The notes: generated by a model from the letters alone, not told the origin. A stretch of 6,073 nucleotides of DNA from Acidobacteriaceae bacterium (GCA_003135495.1 PLBX01000522.1:1286-7358); one strand, 5' to 3'. Shown: positions 1 to 5,520, counted from the first letter of the stretch. Numbers and translations: made by a program.

Positions 1-143
1 GGAATTTCGTCGATGCGCTCGTAAGTAGTAAAGCGCTTTTCGCACTTCAGGCATTCACGCCGGCGGCGGATAGAATCCGCCTCCTTGCTCTCGCGCGAAT
101 CCACGACTTTGTCGTTTTCAAACCCGCAAAAGGGGCATTTCAT
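1..143 (-). CDS. nrdR: Transcriptional repressor NrdR, N-terminal part (cut by window edge)
   Basis: NrdR is a zinc- and nucleotide-binding repressor of ribonucleotide reductase genes. Only the first 47 codons are present; the gene runs off the left end. The visible part is the N-terminal zinc ribbon: MKCPFCG (Cys3, Cys6), then VVDSRES, the arginine run IRRRREC, and CLKC (Cys31, Cys34) followed by RFTTYERI. All four zinc-ligand cysteines and the family signature are intact. The ATP-cone domain that senses dATP/ATP would lie outside the window. The start is the ATG at 141-143, which gives the standard family N-terminus; no good Shine-Dalgarno is visible upstream. It lies 94 bp behind the flippase-like gene on the same strand and could be read from its own weak promoter. 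Family identification is very secure. Confidence 0.95.
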   Translation of the reverse strand, partial: MKCPFCGFENDKVVDSRESKEADSIRRRRECLKCEKRFTTYERIDEI

Positions 144-173
144 GAGCTTGATTAACTTTGGGAAATATGGACG

Positions 174-202
174 ATTGTAACAGGCGATATTGATTGGCTT
201 AA
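174..202 (-). promoter_or_regulatory. Candidate promoter for nrdR
   Basis: On the minus strand TTAAGC (197-202) and TACAAT (174-179) are separated by 17 bp. The -10 matches the sigma-70 consensus at five of six positions, the -35 at only three. Transcription would start about 24 nt before the nrdR ATG. The 94-bp gap 144-237 contains no other gene. This is pattern matching only. Confidence 0.3.
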
Positions 203-237
203 TGCAGCCGGTGCAACCCGAACTAAAGTCAACGCGT

Positions 238-1308
238 TTACGTCGCCTTCTCCACCACCGCAACTTCTTCCGCCTCAGCACTCTCTTCCGAAAGCTTGCG
301 CAGCGATAGCCGTTCGTGATGCGAGAGGAGCAATCCAACCGGCACCACCGCGACGAACGTCACCAGCCAAAGCATGATGCCGCAACTCACGGTGAGTTCT
401 TTCGGCACAATATCGAAGACGTGATCGAGAACACTGATCGTTGCCAGTTGGGAACCGCCGCCGACCCCCGGCAACTGCACCATCGAGCCGATCATGCTCG
501 CTCCCATCAGCAAAAGAACCTTAGTTACGCTCATGCCGTTCATAGGCGCGCCGTAGGCGTGCGTGACTTCTTTGTAAGTCAGAGCAATCACCCACCACAT
601 CAAAACCGAAACGGCGGACAATTGCAGGAACGCGAAAGGACCGTGAATAGTATTGAGTCCAGCGGTAAACTCTCGAACTTTTTGCGCGATACGATGTCCG
701 AGATTCTCGGCGAGGTGCGAGAAGCGCTTCTCCACCCATTGCGCGATGTTGTTGCCGCGATACGACATCAGCACTGCTGCGACAAGCAATCCGAGCACGA
801 GCGCGATCAGAGCGTAGCCCGTGATGTGAATCCAGTGCCTCACATCGGGCGGGGCTTGACGCGTGAAATCGCGGAGCTTTGACGGCAGAAAAATGGCGCC
901 CACCATCAGCACCGTGAAGCCGCCAACGTCGAAGATGCGCTCGACCGCCCAAACCGCAACTTGCGAGGCGAAGGGCAAGTTCTCACGGCGCGAGATGAGA
1001 TAGGGACGAATCAATTCGCCGGGCCGCCCGAGCAGGGCGAGCCCCGTGAAGCCGATCAAGGTTGGTGGGACTAACCCAAGAATCGACGCTTCTTTCCGTA
1101 CCGGCTTAAGAAAAATTTTCCATCGCACCGCCCGCAGGAAATAGGCGATGTAGATGTACACCAAGCCATGCAGAATATGGCGCCAGCTCAATCCGTATTG
1201 AAAGAGCCGCGCCCAGTCAAAGTTTCGCCATGTCCTGAACTGAAGATAGACCAGCACTCCGAGTACGAGGACGACTACGGCAAACGCTGCGTATTTTTTT
1301 TTGGTCAT
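238..1308 (-). CDS. Flippase-like integral membrane protein, LPG-synthase transmembrane (UPF0104/YbhN-like) family
   Basis: This is a 356-residue polytopic membrane protein. Hydrophobic segments lie near residues 7-23, 47-64, 75-94, 130-142, 162-182, 226-245, 263-280 and 308-329. The family signature is clear: [13 protein letters not shown] (93-105), AVERIFD (121-127), and a late glycine-rich [10 protein letters not shown] (278-287). Relatives include the membrane domain of MprF (lysyl-phosphatidylglycerol synthase/flippase) and stand-alone proteins thought to move or act on lipid-linked substrates. No aminoacyl-transferase domain is attached, so lysyl-PG synthesis should not be assumed, and the substrate is unknown. 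I chose the ATG at 1306-1308 (MTKKKYAAF), which puts a short basic segment before the first helix. A TTG 13 codons upstream would add a polar tail with no Shine-Dalgarno. The last ~15 residues are rich in Glu and Ala, a probable cytosolic tail. It lies 225 bp after the transglycosylase gene with a repeat element between, so it may have its own promoter. Confidence 0.85.
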   Translation of the reverse strand: MTKKKYAAFAVVVLVLGVLVYLQFRTWRNFDWARLFQYGLSWRHILHGLVYIYIAYFLRAVRWKIFLKPVRKEASILGLVPPTLIGFTGLALLGRPGELIRPYLISRRENLPFASQVAVWAVERIFDVGGFTVLMVGAIFLPSKLRDFTRQAPPDVRHWIHITGYALIALVLGLLVAAVLMSYRGNNIAQWVEKRFSHLAENLGHRIAQKVREFTAGLNTIHGPFAFLQLSAVSVLMWWVIALTYKEVTHAYGAPMNGMSVTKVLLLMGASMIGSMVQLPGVGGGSQLATISVLDHVFDIVPKELTVSCGIMLWLVTFVAVVPVGLLLSHHERLSLRKLSEESAEAEEVAVVEKAT

Positions 1309-1359
1309 GCGATCAGAAAGGCGGTACGACGTGGCAACAGTGAGCAAGCCCCCGGAACG

Positions 1360-1388
1360 AAGGTAAATGAGAGTCGGGACAGGGTCAA
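1360..1388 (-). promoter_or_regulatory. Candidate promoter for the flippase-like gene
   Basis: On the minus strand TTGACC (1383-1388, five of six consensus positions) and TACCTT (1360-1365, three of six) are 17 bp apart. Transcription would begin near 1353, giving a leader of about 45 nt before the ATG at 1308 and leaving almost none before the upstream TTG. This weakly favours the ATG. The -10 is poor. Confidence 0.3.
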
Positions 1389-1403
1389 CGCCACGTTAAG
1401 CGG

Positions 1404-1483
1404 GTTTGTGTGGCGCGGGCGCCCCCGCCCCGCCAAACTGCCGACATCACCACAAACGTAGGAACGGACGCATTCGTCCGTCC
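1404..1483. repeat. REP-like palindromic intergenic element with nested inverted repeats
   Basis: The outer arms GTTTGTG (1404-1410) and CACAAAC (1451-1457) are inverted repeats. Inside them TGGCG (1411-1415) pairs with CGCCA (1431-1435) around a core containing the palindrome GGGCGCCC (1417-1424). Just beyond lies a second perfect hairpin, ACGGACG (1464-1470), loop CATT, CGTCCGT (1475-1481). Nested GC-rich foldbacks in a non-coding gap are typical of REP/BIME-type elements, and the pattern resembles dispersed repeats I associate with acidobacterial genomes. Copy number cannot be seen here. On either strand RNA from it would fold strongly, so it could attenuate read-through from the transglycosylase gene or stabilise its 3' end. 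Confidence 0.6.
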
Positions 1484-1503
1484 AGCCAAGCGCAGCAAGG
1501 CAG

Positions 1504-1530
1504 AAAATAAAAATAAAAATCAAAAAGAAA
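1504..1530. repeat. A-rich low-complexity tract with AAAAT periodicity
   Basis: The plus strand shows repeated AAAAT units followed by an A-rich run, directly after the stop codon of the transglycosylase gene (read as T-rich on its coding strand). No GC-rich stem lies immediately before the T-rich stretch in the transcript, so it is not a textbook terminator. It marks the boundary between the gene and the palindromic element. Confidence 0.6.
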
Positions 1531-1533
1531 TAT

Positions 1534-2394
1534 TCAATGCGAAGACCCGCTGGCGATGACAGTGCCGTCGGCTTTGGCGGCGTGCGCAGAATGGCTTGAG
1601 GCTCTATTTGCCGCCTTAGCGGCGAGTTGTTTCCGGCGCGCCTCTTTTTCCTGCGCAATCTTTTTAGTGTTGTACTCGTGAACTATTCGGGCCACATAAG
1701 CCCGGGTCTCACGGAATGGCGGAACGCCGCGATATTGTTCGACGCGTTCAGGACCCGCGTTATATGCGGCGAGCGCCTTAACCAGGTCAAAATTGTAGCG
1801 CTCTAATAACTCCCGCAGATAGCGGCTTCCGCCCGTTACGTTGGCCTGCGCGTCAAACGCGTCCGCCACGCCCAGTTGGCTGGCCGTTCCCGGCATGAGT
1901 TGCATTAATCCGCGCGCACCCTTCGGAGAAATTGCACGCGGGTTGAATCCGCTCTCGGCATGAATGACGCTATTTACCAGATCCGGATCAAGATGATATG
2001 TGGCACTAGCGGAATTCACGACCTCGTTTAGAGCAATAGGGGATTTCAAAGGCGCGGGCTTGAGAGGACCCGGCTTTGCAGAAACGGCCGCGAGAGGCAA
2101 ATGCAAATCTGCTGTCGCCGGCGAAGTGAGATCTTTTTCGTAACCCGTAATATCGGAGGTGGGCACATCGGTGAAGTTGGAATCGTCGGCGCCAAGAAAG
2201 AGCCGGGTGTTTGTCCCTATCACCAGCCGATGCTCATGCCGGATGCTGAACCCATTGCGAAGCACCGCCAGCTCCGCCGCAGTAGCAGGACATGCGAGAA
2301 CTGCGATTGCCAACGCGCAACCCAATGCGCAACAAAGCTCGGCTGCAAATACGGCCGTCGCTCCCCGCATCGCCAATAGAAATTTGTGAATCAT
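1534..2394 (-). CDS. Exported soluble lytic transglycosylase (SLT domain) with a lineage-type N-terminal region
   Basis: This enzyme cleaves the MurNAc-GlcNAc bond of peptidoglycan non-hydrolytically, forming 1,6-anhydro-MurNAc ends, and acts outside the inner membrane. The 286-residue product begins with a long signal-like segment (1-40; hydrophobic core ~11-34, possible cleavage in PATAA|E). Residues ~41-90 form a compact region starting ELAVLRNGFSIRHEHR that looks beta-rich and is not part of the catalytic domain. A Pro/Lys/Ala linker (~105-119) follows. The SLT domain spans ~122-240 with catalytic Glu147 in AESGFNP, then GLMQLMP (162-168), AYNAGP (210-215) and ETRAYV (229-234), all intact. 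The C-terminal ~45 residues are Lys/Ala/His/Ser-rich and probably disordered. The start is the ATG at 2392-2394 with a weak GGA upstream. Its start is 16 bp after the stop of the HAD gene, so the two probably form one transcript. Confidence 0.93.
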   Translation of the reverse strand: MIHKFLLAMRGATAVFAAELCCALGCALAIAVLACPATAAELAVLRNGFSIRHEHRLVIGTNTRLFLGADDSNFTDVPTSDITGYEKDLTSPATADLHLPLAAVSAKPGPLKPAPLKSPIALNEVVNSASATYHLDPDLVNSVIHAESGFNPRAISPKGARGLMQLMPGTASQLGVADAFDAQANVTGGSRYLRELLERYNFDLVKALAAYNAGPERVEQYRGVPPFRETRAYVARIVHEYNTKKIAQEKEARRKQLAAKAANRASSHSAHAAKADGTVIASGSSH

Positions 2395-2410
2395 TTATTC
2401 CGTTTACAAC

Positions 2411-3334
2411 TTACAAGCTAACGCCAATCTCCGACCGGCGACCTTCGTCAGCACTATTCAGCAACAATTCTTTTCCATACAACACGTGCTCAACCGCCGC
2501 TGCCACGCCACTTTCGGCATTGGACCGGGTAACCTTCCAGCCCCGCCCCAGCAGCTCTTCAGATGCATTCCCCATGATAAATGGGCGACCGGCGAAAGCG
2601 AGCATCTCAATATCGTTGTAGTTATCACCGATGGCCATGACCTGACTGTGCGTAATTCCCCGGTATTTCGCCCAGCGCTCCAGCGCGTGGCCCTTGGAGC
2701 AGCCCGCATTCAGCACGTCAACAATCGAAAGATCGCGGCCCGGGTACTCGGTGCGCAACACCGTGATTGGCAGCCCGCATCTTTCAAGCGATAGCAGCAC
2801 CCGTTGCATGTCGCCGACCGGCCCGCAGAACATGGCTTGCACCGGGTCGCTGGTGAGCGCGTCTTCAATCGGCACCACGAACCTGATGTACTGCATATTT
2901 TTTTCGAGCCAGCGCTGGATGCTGCCTTCCAGTTCGTCCAATCGCTCGATCACGATCGCCCCGGCGCCGCCATCGAAAGCCCCGCGATCAAACGTAAGAA
3001 CGGTCTGCCCTCGAAATTCTTGCATCGTGCCGACCAGTTCACGACAGGTTGCTTCGGGAAGCAGGTCGCGATGGAAAGTCTCCCCAGAAAGGGATCGTGT
3101 GATTGCGCCATTCGACGTAATCAGCCAGAGATCGAAACCGAGTTGCTTCGCGATGGGTAGGGCAAATGTATGGCGCCGTCCCGTAACCAGGATGACTTCA
3201 ACGCCCTCGCCATCTGCCCGCCGAAGTGCCGCCAGATCGGTAGGAGATATTTGGAATTCGGGATTGAGCAGGGTGCCGTCGATGTCAATGGCAATAAGGC
3301 GGAGCGATTCGTCGGGCACAATCAATTTTAACAT
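2411..3334 (-). CDS. HAD-superfamily hydrolase, Cof-type (class IIB cap) phosphatase
   Basis: This is a 307-residue cytosolic phosphatase of the Cof/YbiV type; these proteins dephosphorylate sugar phosphates, flavin mononucleotide, pyridoxal phosphate or similar small molecules, often loosely. All HAD motifs are present: motif I DIDGTLL with nucleophile Asp17 and acid/base Asp19; motif II VTGR with Thr51; motif III Lys214 in GCSKGHAL; motif IV GDNYNDIEML with Asp237 and Asp241 for Mg2+. The SNGA segment (74-77) is also typical. The insert between motifs II and III, roughly 80-195, is the cap that sets substrate choice. The length is slightly above the usual ~270 because of an extra C-terminal tail. 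The start is the ATG at 3332-3334, with GGAGA about 15 nt upstream, a long spacing. The physiological substrate cannot be deduced. It heads a probable two-gene operon with the transglycosylase. Confidence 0.92.
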   Translation of the reverse strand: MLKLIVPDESLRLIAIDIDGTLLNPEFQISPTDLAALRRADGEGVEVILVTGRRHTFALPIAKQLGFDLWLITSNGAITRSLSGETFHRDLLPEATCRELVGTMQEFRGQTVLTFDRGAFDGGAGAIVIERLDELEGSIQRWLEKNMQYIRFVVPIEDALTSDPVQAMFCGPVGDMQRVLLSLERCGLPITVLRTEYPGRDLSIVDVLNAGCSKGHALERWAKYRGITHSQVMAIGDNYNDIEMLAFAGRPFIMGNASEELLGRGWKVTRSNAESGVAAAVEHVLYGKELLLNSADEGRRSEIGVSL

Positions 3335-3341
3335 TGCCCAA

Positions 3342-3397
3342 AATCAAATTCTCCATGCCGATAATCAAACTCCCCGTGTGCATAATCAAATTCTGCG
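3342..3397. repeat. Three tandem imperfect copies of a 21-bp repeat in a divergent promoter region
   Basis: The unit begins AATCAAATTCTCC; copies start at 3342, 3363 and 3384, an exact 21-bp period. The third copy is cut after about 14 bp by the adjoining palindrome. AATCAAA is invariant, and the next bases vary as TTCTCC, CTCCCC and TTCTGC. A 21-bp spacing puts each copy on the same DNA face, as expected for cooperative operator sites, although a chance slippage repeat is also possible. It sits immediately upstream of the HAD gene, whose candidate promoter elements fall within the repeats. Confidence 0.7.
3361..3389 (-). promoter_or_regulatory. Candidate promoter of the HAD-transglycosylase operon, built from the tandem repeats
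   Basis: On the minus strand TTGATT (3384-3389) and GATTAT (3361-3366) are 17 bp apart, each matching four of six consensus positions. Transcription would start near 3354, about 20 nt before the ATG and close to the GGAGA ribosome-binding candidate. The next repeat gives a weaker equivalent pair one period downstream. Confidence 0.25.
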
Positions 3398-3399
3398 TA

Positions 3400-3421
3400 G
3401 AGACGCGGCTTGCCGCGTCTC
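3400..3421. repeat. Perfect GC-rich palindrome, REP-like (GAGACGCGGC arms)
   Basis: GAGACGCGGC (3400-3409) is followed by TT and the exact reverse complement GCCGCGTCTC (3412-3421). In RNA it would form a 9-bp stem closed by a CTTG loop. It directly abuts the third 21-bp repeat and lies between divergent genes. The sequence resembles dispersed GTAGAGACGCGGC-type palindromes known from bacterial genomes, but only one copy lies in this window. No T tract follows on either strand, so it is not an intrinsic terminator. Confidence 0.7.
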
Positions 3422-3511
3422 AGCACCGCCCATAATCCGCGAATTGCCCGCCATCAGGGCCACAATCTTTTACTTTGATAAATACGTTCCTATGCGACAA
3501 TCCTTTTCCAT

Positions 3512-3516
3512 GGAGG
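3512..3516 (+). promoter_or_regulatory. Ribosome-binding site GGAGG deciding the start at 3523
   Basis: GGAGG lies 6 nt before the ATG at 3523. It excludes the in-frame TTG at 3475, which would prefix 16 residues ahead of an obvious signal peptide. Confidence 0.85.
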
Positions 3517-3522
3517 CTATCG

Positions 3523-3960
3523 ATGAAATTAAGACTGCTGCTTTTCTTCCTGACTTTCACGCCCGTTCTGCTACCGGCCCAGTCTTCGCCCCAGACCGGC
3601 AAGCCCTTTGTCGTCGAATACTATTACAAGGCGAAGTGGGGACATGCGGATGAATTTCTGCAACTATTCAAAAAAAATCACTATCCGTTGCTAAAGAAAC
3701 AGGTCGAGAGTGGCCGCATGCTCAAGGTGTGGGTGGACCAGCCGCGCTACCACACAACCGAAGACGGGCGCTGGGACTATCGCGTGACGATTGTGTTCAA
3801 AGATTCCTGGGCTGCGAACGAACCGATTGACGAGGATGCTTTAAAAAAGCAGCTTTGGCCTGATCAAGCCGCTTATATGAAAGAAGAGCAGCGCCGCTTT
3901 GAGATTCTGGACGCACATTGGGATCTGCCCATCAAGAGCGTGGAGTTAGACGCGAAGTAA
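3523..3960 (+). CDS. Small exported protein of unknown function, possibly an alpha/beta-barrel-like fold
   Basis: I do not recognise a named family. The 145-residue product has a signal peptide: Lys2 and Arg4, a hydrophobic core ~5-18 and probable cleavage near LLPAQ|SS. The mature part opens with FVVEYYYKAKWGHADEFLQLFKKNHYPLLKK, a strand followed by an amphipathic helix, then a strand around MLKVWVDQPRYH and another around WDYRVTIVFKD. That order and the early aromatic strand recall dimeric alpha/beta-barrel (NIPSNAP- or ABM-like) proteins, but this is a guess from pattern. It is rich in Tyr, Trp and Lys, and has no cysteine, so neither a lipoprotein nor disulfide bonding is suggested. The ATG has an excellent ribosome-binding site. 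It is divergent from the HAD operon and has a 141-bp gap before the GAF-ANTAR gene, so it is probably monocistronic. Confidence 0.8.
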   Translation: MKLRLLLFFLTFTPVLLPAQSSPQTGKPFVVEYYYKAKWGHADEFLQLFKKNHYPLLKKQVESGRMLKVWVDQPRYHTTEDGRWDYRVTIVFKDSWAANEPIDEDALKKQLWPDQAAYMKEEQRRFEILDAHWDLPIKSVELDAK

Positions 3961-3989
3961 CATTCCAGGCGCGTAACACGCCCAGAATG
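3961..3989 (+). terminator. Imperfect stem-loop directly after the exported-protein gene; possible terminator
   Basis: Immediately after the TAA stop, CATTC pairs with GAATG and GGCG with CGCC, separated by a symmetric CA/CA internal loop and a 7-nt apical loop. No T tract follows, so it could be a factor-assisted terminator or a 3'-end stabiliser instead of an intrinsic terminator. Confidence 0.35.
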
Positions 3990-4067
3990 CCAGAGATGTA
4001 ACAAGAGGATGAATTGATGATGAATTATTCAAGGAAATCCGTGATGGCTCTTATCAAAATTTGTAGT

Positions 4068-4096
4068 TAGACATGCTCCGAATATGCCGCTAACTT
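4068..4096 (+). promoter_or_regulatory. Candidate promoter of the GAF-ANTAR gene, positioned for a leaderless transcript
   Basis: TAGACA (4068-4073, five of six -35 positions) and TAACTT (4091-4096) are 17 bp apart. TAACTT fits TANNNT and lies 5 nt before the ATG, the spacing expected when transcription starts at or next to the start codon. No Shine-Dalgarno precedes the gene, which agrees with leaderless initiation. AGTTAG (4065-4070) and CTAACT (4090-4095) are also a 6-bp inverted repeat across the same interval. Confidence 0.3.
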
Positions 4097-4101
4097 GAAT
4101 C

Positions 4102-4827
4102 ATGGACACCTTGATTGGCATTGAAGACTCGCCGGTAGATTTGCTGCACGAAATTGGCGGCCGGCTTACGACAGCAGGCGGATTTTACGAGGTTTTGGAT
4201 CGCGTCGTAGAATTCGCCTCGGCGCTTGTGAAATGCGATTCCTGCCTCATCTATGTGCTCGAAGGCGAAGAACTCGTCCTCCGCGCTTCCAAGAACGCTC
4301 ATCCCGACGCGGTTGACCGGCTTAAACTCCGCGTGGGGCAGGGCATTACGGGCTGGGTCGCGGAACATAACGAACCAGTCGCGATTGCCGAAAAGGCGGC
4401 GCAGGATCCGCGCTTCCAATTCTTCCACGAACTGCCGGAAGATAGTTACGAAGCGTTTCTTTCCGTTCCCTTGATGTGCCGCGGACGTCTCGTCGGCGCA
4501 ATCAATCTGCAACATCGCCGCGCTCACACCCATAAGGCAAAAGAAATTCGCCTGATTTCTGCTATCGGAGTTCTGGTCGGAGCCGAGATTGAACTGGCGC
4601 GCATGGAAGAAATGAATTCGCTTCTGACCGATCAGTTGCAGACGCGAAAAGTTGTGGAACGCGCTAAAGGCATCTTGCAACGTGAACTGGGTTTAAACGA
4701 AGAGCAAGCCTATCTTGCTTTGCAGCGGCAGAGCCGCCAGAAGCGGAAGTCCATGAAGGAAATTTCCGAGGCCATCATTCTCAGCGCTGAAGTGCGGGAA
4801 AATTCTCGCGCAGCAGCCATCTCTTGA
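4102..4827 (+). CDS. GAF-ANTAR domain response regulator (RNA-binding transcription antiterminator)
   Basis: The 241-residue cytosolic protein has two domains. GAF spans about 12-165, with the hallmarks LKLRVGQGITGWVAEHNEPV (75-93) and FLSVPLMCRGRLVGAINLQH (119-138); such domains bind small ligands or sense redox or light. A CDSC pair (Cys45, Cys48) and Cys126 are its only cysteines. ANTAR spans ~172-232: a coiled-coil-like lead, then KVVERAKGILQRELGLNEEQAYLALQRQS and KEISEAIIL, with the AKG core at 188-190. ANTAR domains bind tandem hairpin RNAs in mRNA leaders and prevent terminator formation. There is no receiver domain, so control is presumably by ligand on GAF. The ATG at 4102 is preceded in frame by a TGA six bases upstream and by no ribosome-binding site. 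The gene stands alone and faces a convergent exported-protein gene 116 bp away, which has a possible hairpin leader. Confidence 0.92.
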   Translation: MDTLIGIEDSPVDLLHEIGGRLTTAGGFYEVLDRVVEFASALVKCDSCLIYVLEGEELVLRASKNAHPDAVDRLKLRVGQGITGWVAEHNEPVAIAEKAAQDPRFQFFHELPEDSYEAFLSVPLMCRGRLVGAINLQHRRAHTHKAKEIRLISAIGVLVGAEIELARMEEMNSLLTDQLQTRKVVERAKGILQRELGLNEEQAYLALQRQSRQKRKSMKEISEAIILSAEVRENSRAAAIS

Positions 4828-4886
4828 GAAATGGCTAATGACAAACTGCTAACCAGATTCACCCGTCAGTCGTTCCTGCCAACAAC

Positions 4887-4923
4887 AAAAAATACCGGGA
4901 GCGGACATAAATCCCGCTCCCGG
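4887..4923 (-). terminator. Intrinsic terminator of the exported-protein gene 4944-5333
   Basis: CCGGGAGCGG (4895-4904) and CCGCTCCCGG (4914-4923) form a perfect 10-bp stem with a 9-nt loop. Read on the minus strand it is followed by TA and six T residues (4887-4892), 20 bp after the stop codon. The plus strand has no T tract after the stem, so termination of the converging GAF-ANTAR transcript here would be weaker. Confidence 0.88.
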
Positions 4924-4943
4924 GAGGAATCTGCCACGGCGGT

Positions 4944-5333
4944 TTACTTCAACGCCATTTCCGCCGGAACCACAAAGCGCAAGGCTATGTCATGGTCTGG
5001 CAGTTGTAACGTGCTGACGTAACTTTGCCCCCCTCGCGATACCAGCACGATCCTGCTCACTTGATTGCCTTGAGGTGTTTCAACCCCTTCAGCCATCAGC
5101 ATCGCCTGGGCGCCAGTGCCGTCGGTCCTGCGCAACATAAGAAAGTCCGAAGGGCCGAAACTTTTGACGGTGAAGATATAGCTCCCGGGGCGAAGCACAA
5201 CTTTCTGCCAGTGCACCTCGTGAGCAAGTGTGAAGCTGCCGTGCGCATCTTGTGCGGCGGCCAGCGTCGGCTGAACTGCGAACATGCTTAAGCCCAAAGT
5301 TGCAGCGTATACGTATTTGCGAAACGATCTCAT
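4944..5333 (-). CDS. Small exported protein of unknown function, conserved-looking acidobacterial type
   Basis: The 129-residue product has a signal peptide (RSFRK, hydrophobic core ~9-20, cleavage probably TLAAAQ|D). The mature ~100 residues read as an all-beta domain: GSFTLAHEVHWQKVVLRPGSYIFTVKS (32-58), FLMLRR (64-69), AQAMLMAEGV (75-84), SRIVLVSRGGQSYVSTLQL (93-111), ALRFVVP (117-123). The GxFxLxxxVxWxxxxLxPGxYxF pattern is one I associate with small secreted proteins frequent in Acidobacteria, but no function is known to me. There is no cysteine or enzyme motif. The ATG at 5333 is preceded by AGGAG with 5-nt spacing, which is a strong site. It has its own terminator and a long upstream region with folded elements, so it is probably monocistronic and possibly controlled at its leader. 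Confidence 0.82.
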   Translation of the reverse strand: MRSFRKYVYAATLGLSMFAVQPTLAAAQDAHGSFTLAHEVHWQKVVLRPGSYIFTVKSFGPSDFLMLRRTDGTGAQAMLMAEGVETPQGNQVSRIVLVSRGGQSYVSTLQLPDHDIALRFVVPAEMALK

Positions 5334-5463
5334 AGTGTCTCCTGTTCTTGGTCAGTAAGCGCACCGCCACAGCTTGACGATGGGGTGGCTCAGATAAGGT
5401 GGAGAGCAACGAGGTCAGAGGATTTTCGAGGCAGCGAACAAGGCGTGCAGCAAAAACATCAAC

Positions 5464-5520
5464 TTCAAAATAACCCGCCGCAGGGCGGGTCGAACTGATA
5501 TCACTATCAGGCAGTTTGAA
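5464..5520 (-). ncRNA. Candidate structured leader: two adjacent hairpins inside a closing stem, with terminator-like tail
   Basis: On the minus strand CTGATA-GTGA-TATCAG (5495-5510) is followed after TTCG by ACCCGCC-CTGC-GGCGGGT (5473-5490) and then TATTTTG. TTCAAA (5515-5520) can pair with TTTGAA (5464-5469), closing both hairpins into a three-way junction and tying up the T-rich tail. The second hairpin plus tail resembles a short intrinsic terminator about 130 nt before the start of the exported-protein gene, so an attenuator or a small terminated RNA is plausible. Opening the inner pair of the first hairpin gives hexaloop AGTGAT, with A1 and G4 as in ANTAR target RNAs; the second opens to CCTGCG, which has G4 but not A1. 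Confidence 0.4.

Noticed and set aside
197..210. GGCT/AGCC hairpin downstream of the flippase-like gene as terminator
   Set aside because: The stem is only 4 bp and has no T tract; it also overlaps the candidate nrdR -35.
316..882. Plus-strand open frame of about 188 codons, His/Arg-rich
   Set aside because: It is a shadow of the flippase-like membrane protein gene; its composition reflects reverse-complemented hydrophobic codons.
1345..1347. TTG as start of the flippase-like gene
   Set aside because: It has no Shine-Dalgarno, adds a polar 13-residue tail and would lie almost at the candidate transcription start; the ATG at 1306-1308 fits better.
1305..1658. Minus-strand open frame of about 117 codons between the transglycosylase and flippase genes
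   Set aside because: It overlaps both genes and reads through the palindromic element; the RGRPR-type peptide is what such GC-rich repeats produce when translated.
3342..3421. CRISPR-like array
   Set aside because: The three units are contiguous 21-bp copies without spacers, and no cas gene is present.
2694..3653. Long plus-strand open frame of about 319 codons
   Set aside because: It is antisense to the HAD phosphatase, whose four catalytic motifs are intact on the minus strand, and its own translation is low-complexity with no domain.
4090..4680. Minus-strand open frame of about 196 codons
   Set aside because: It lies opposite the GAF-ANTAR gene, which has recognisable domains along its full length.
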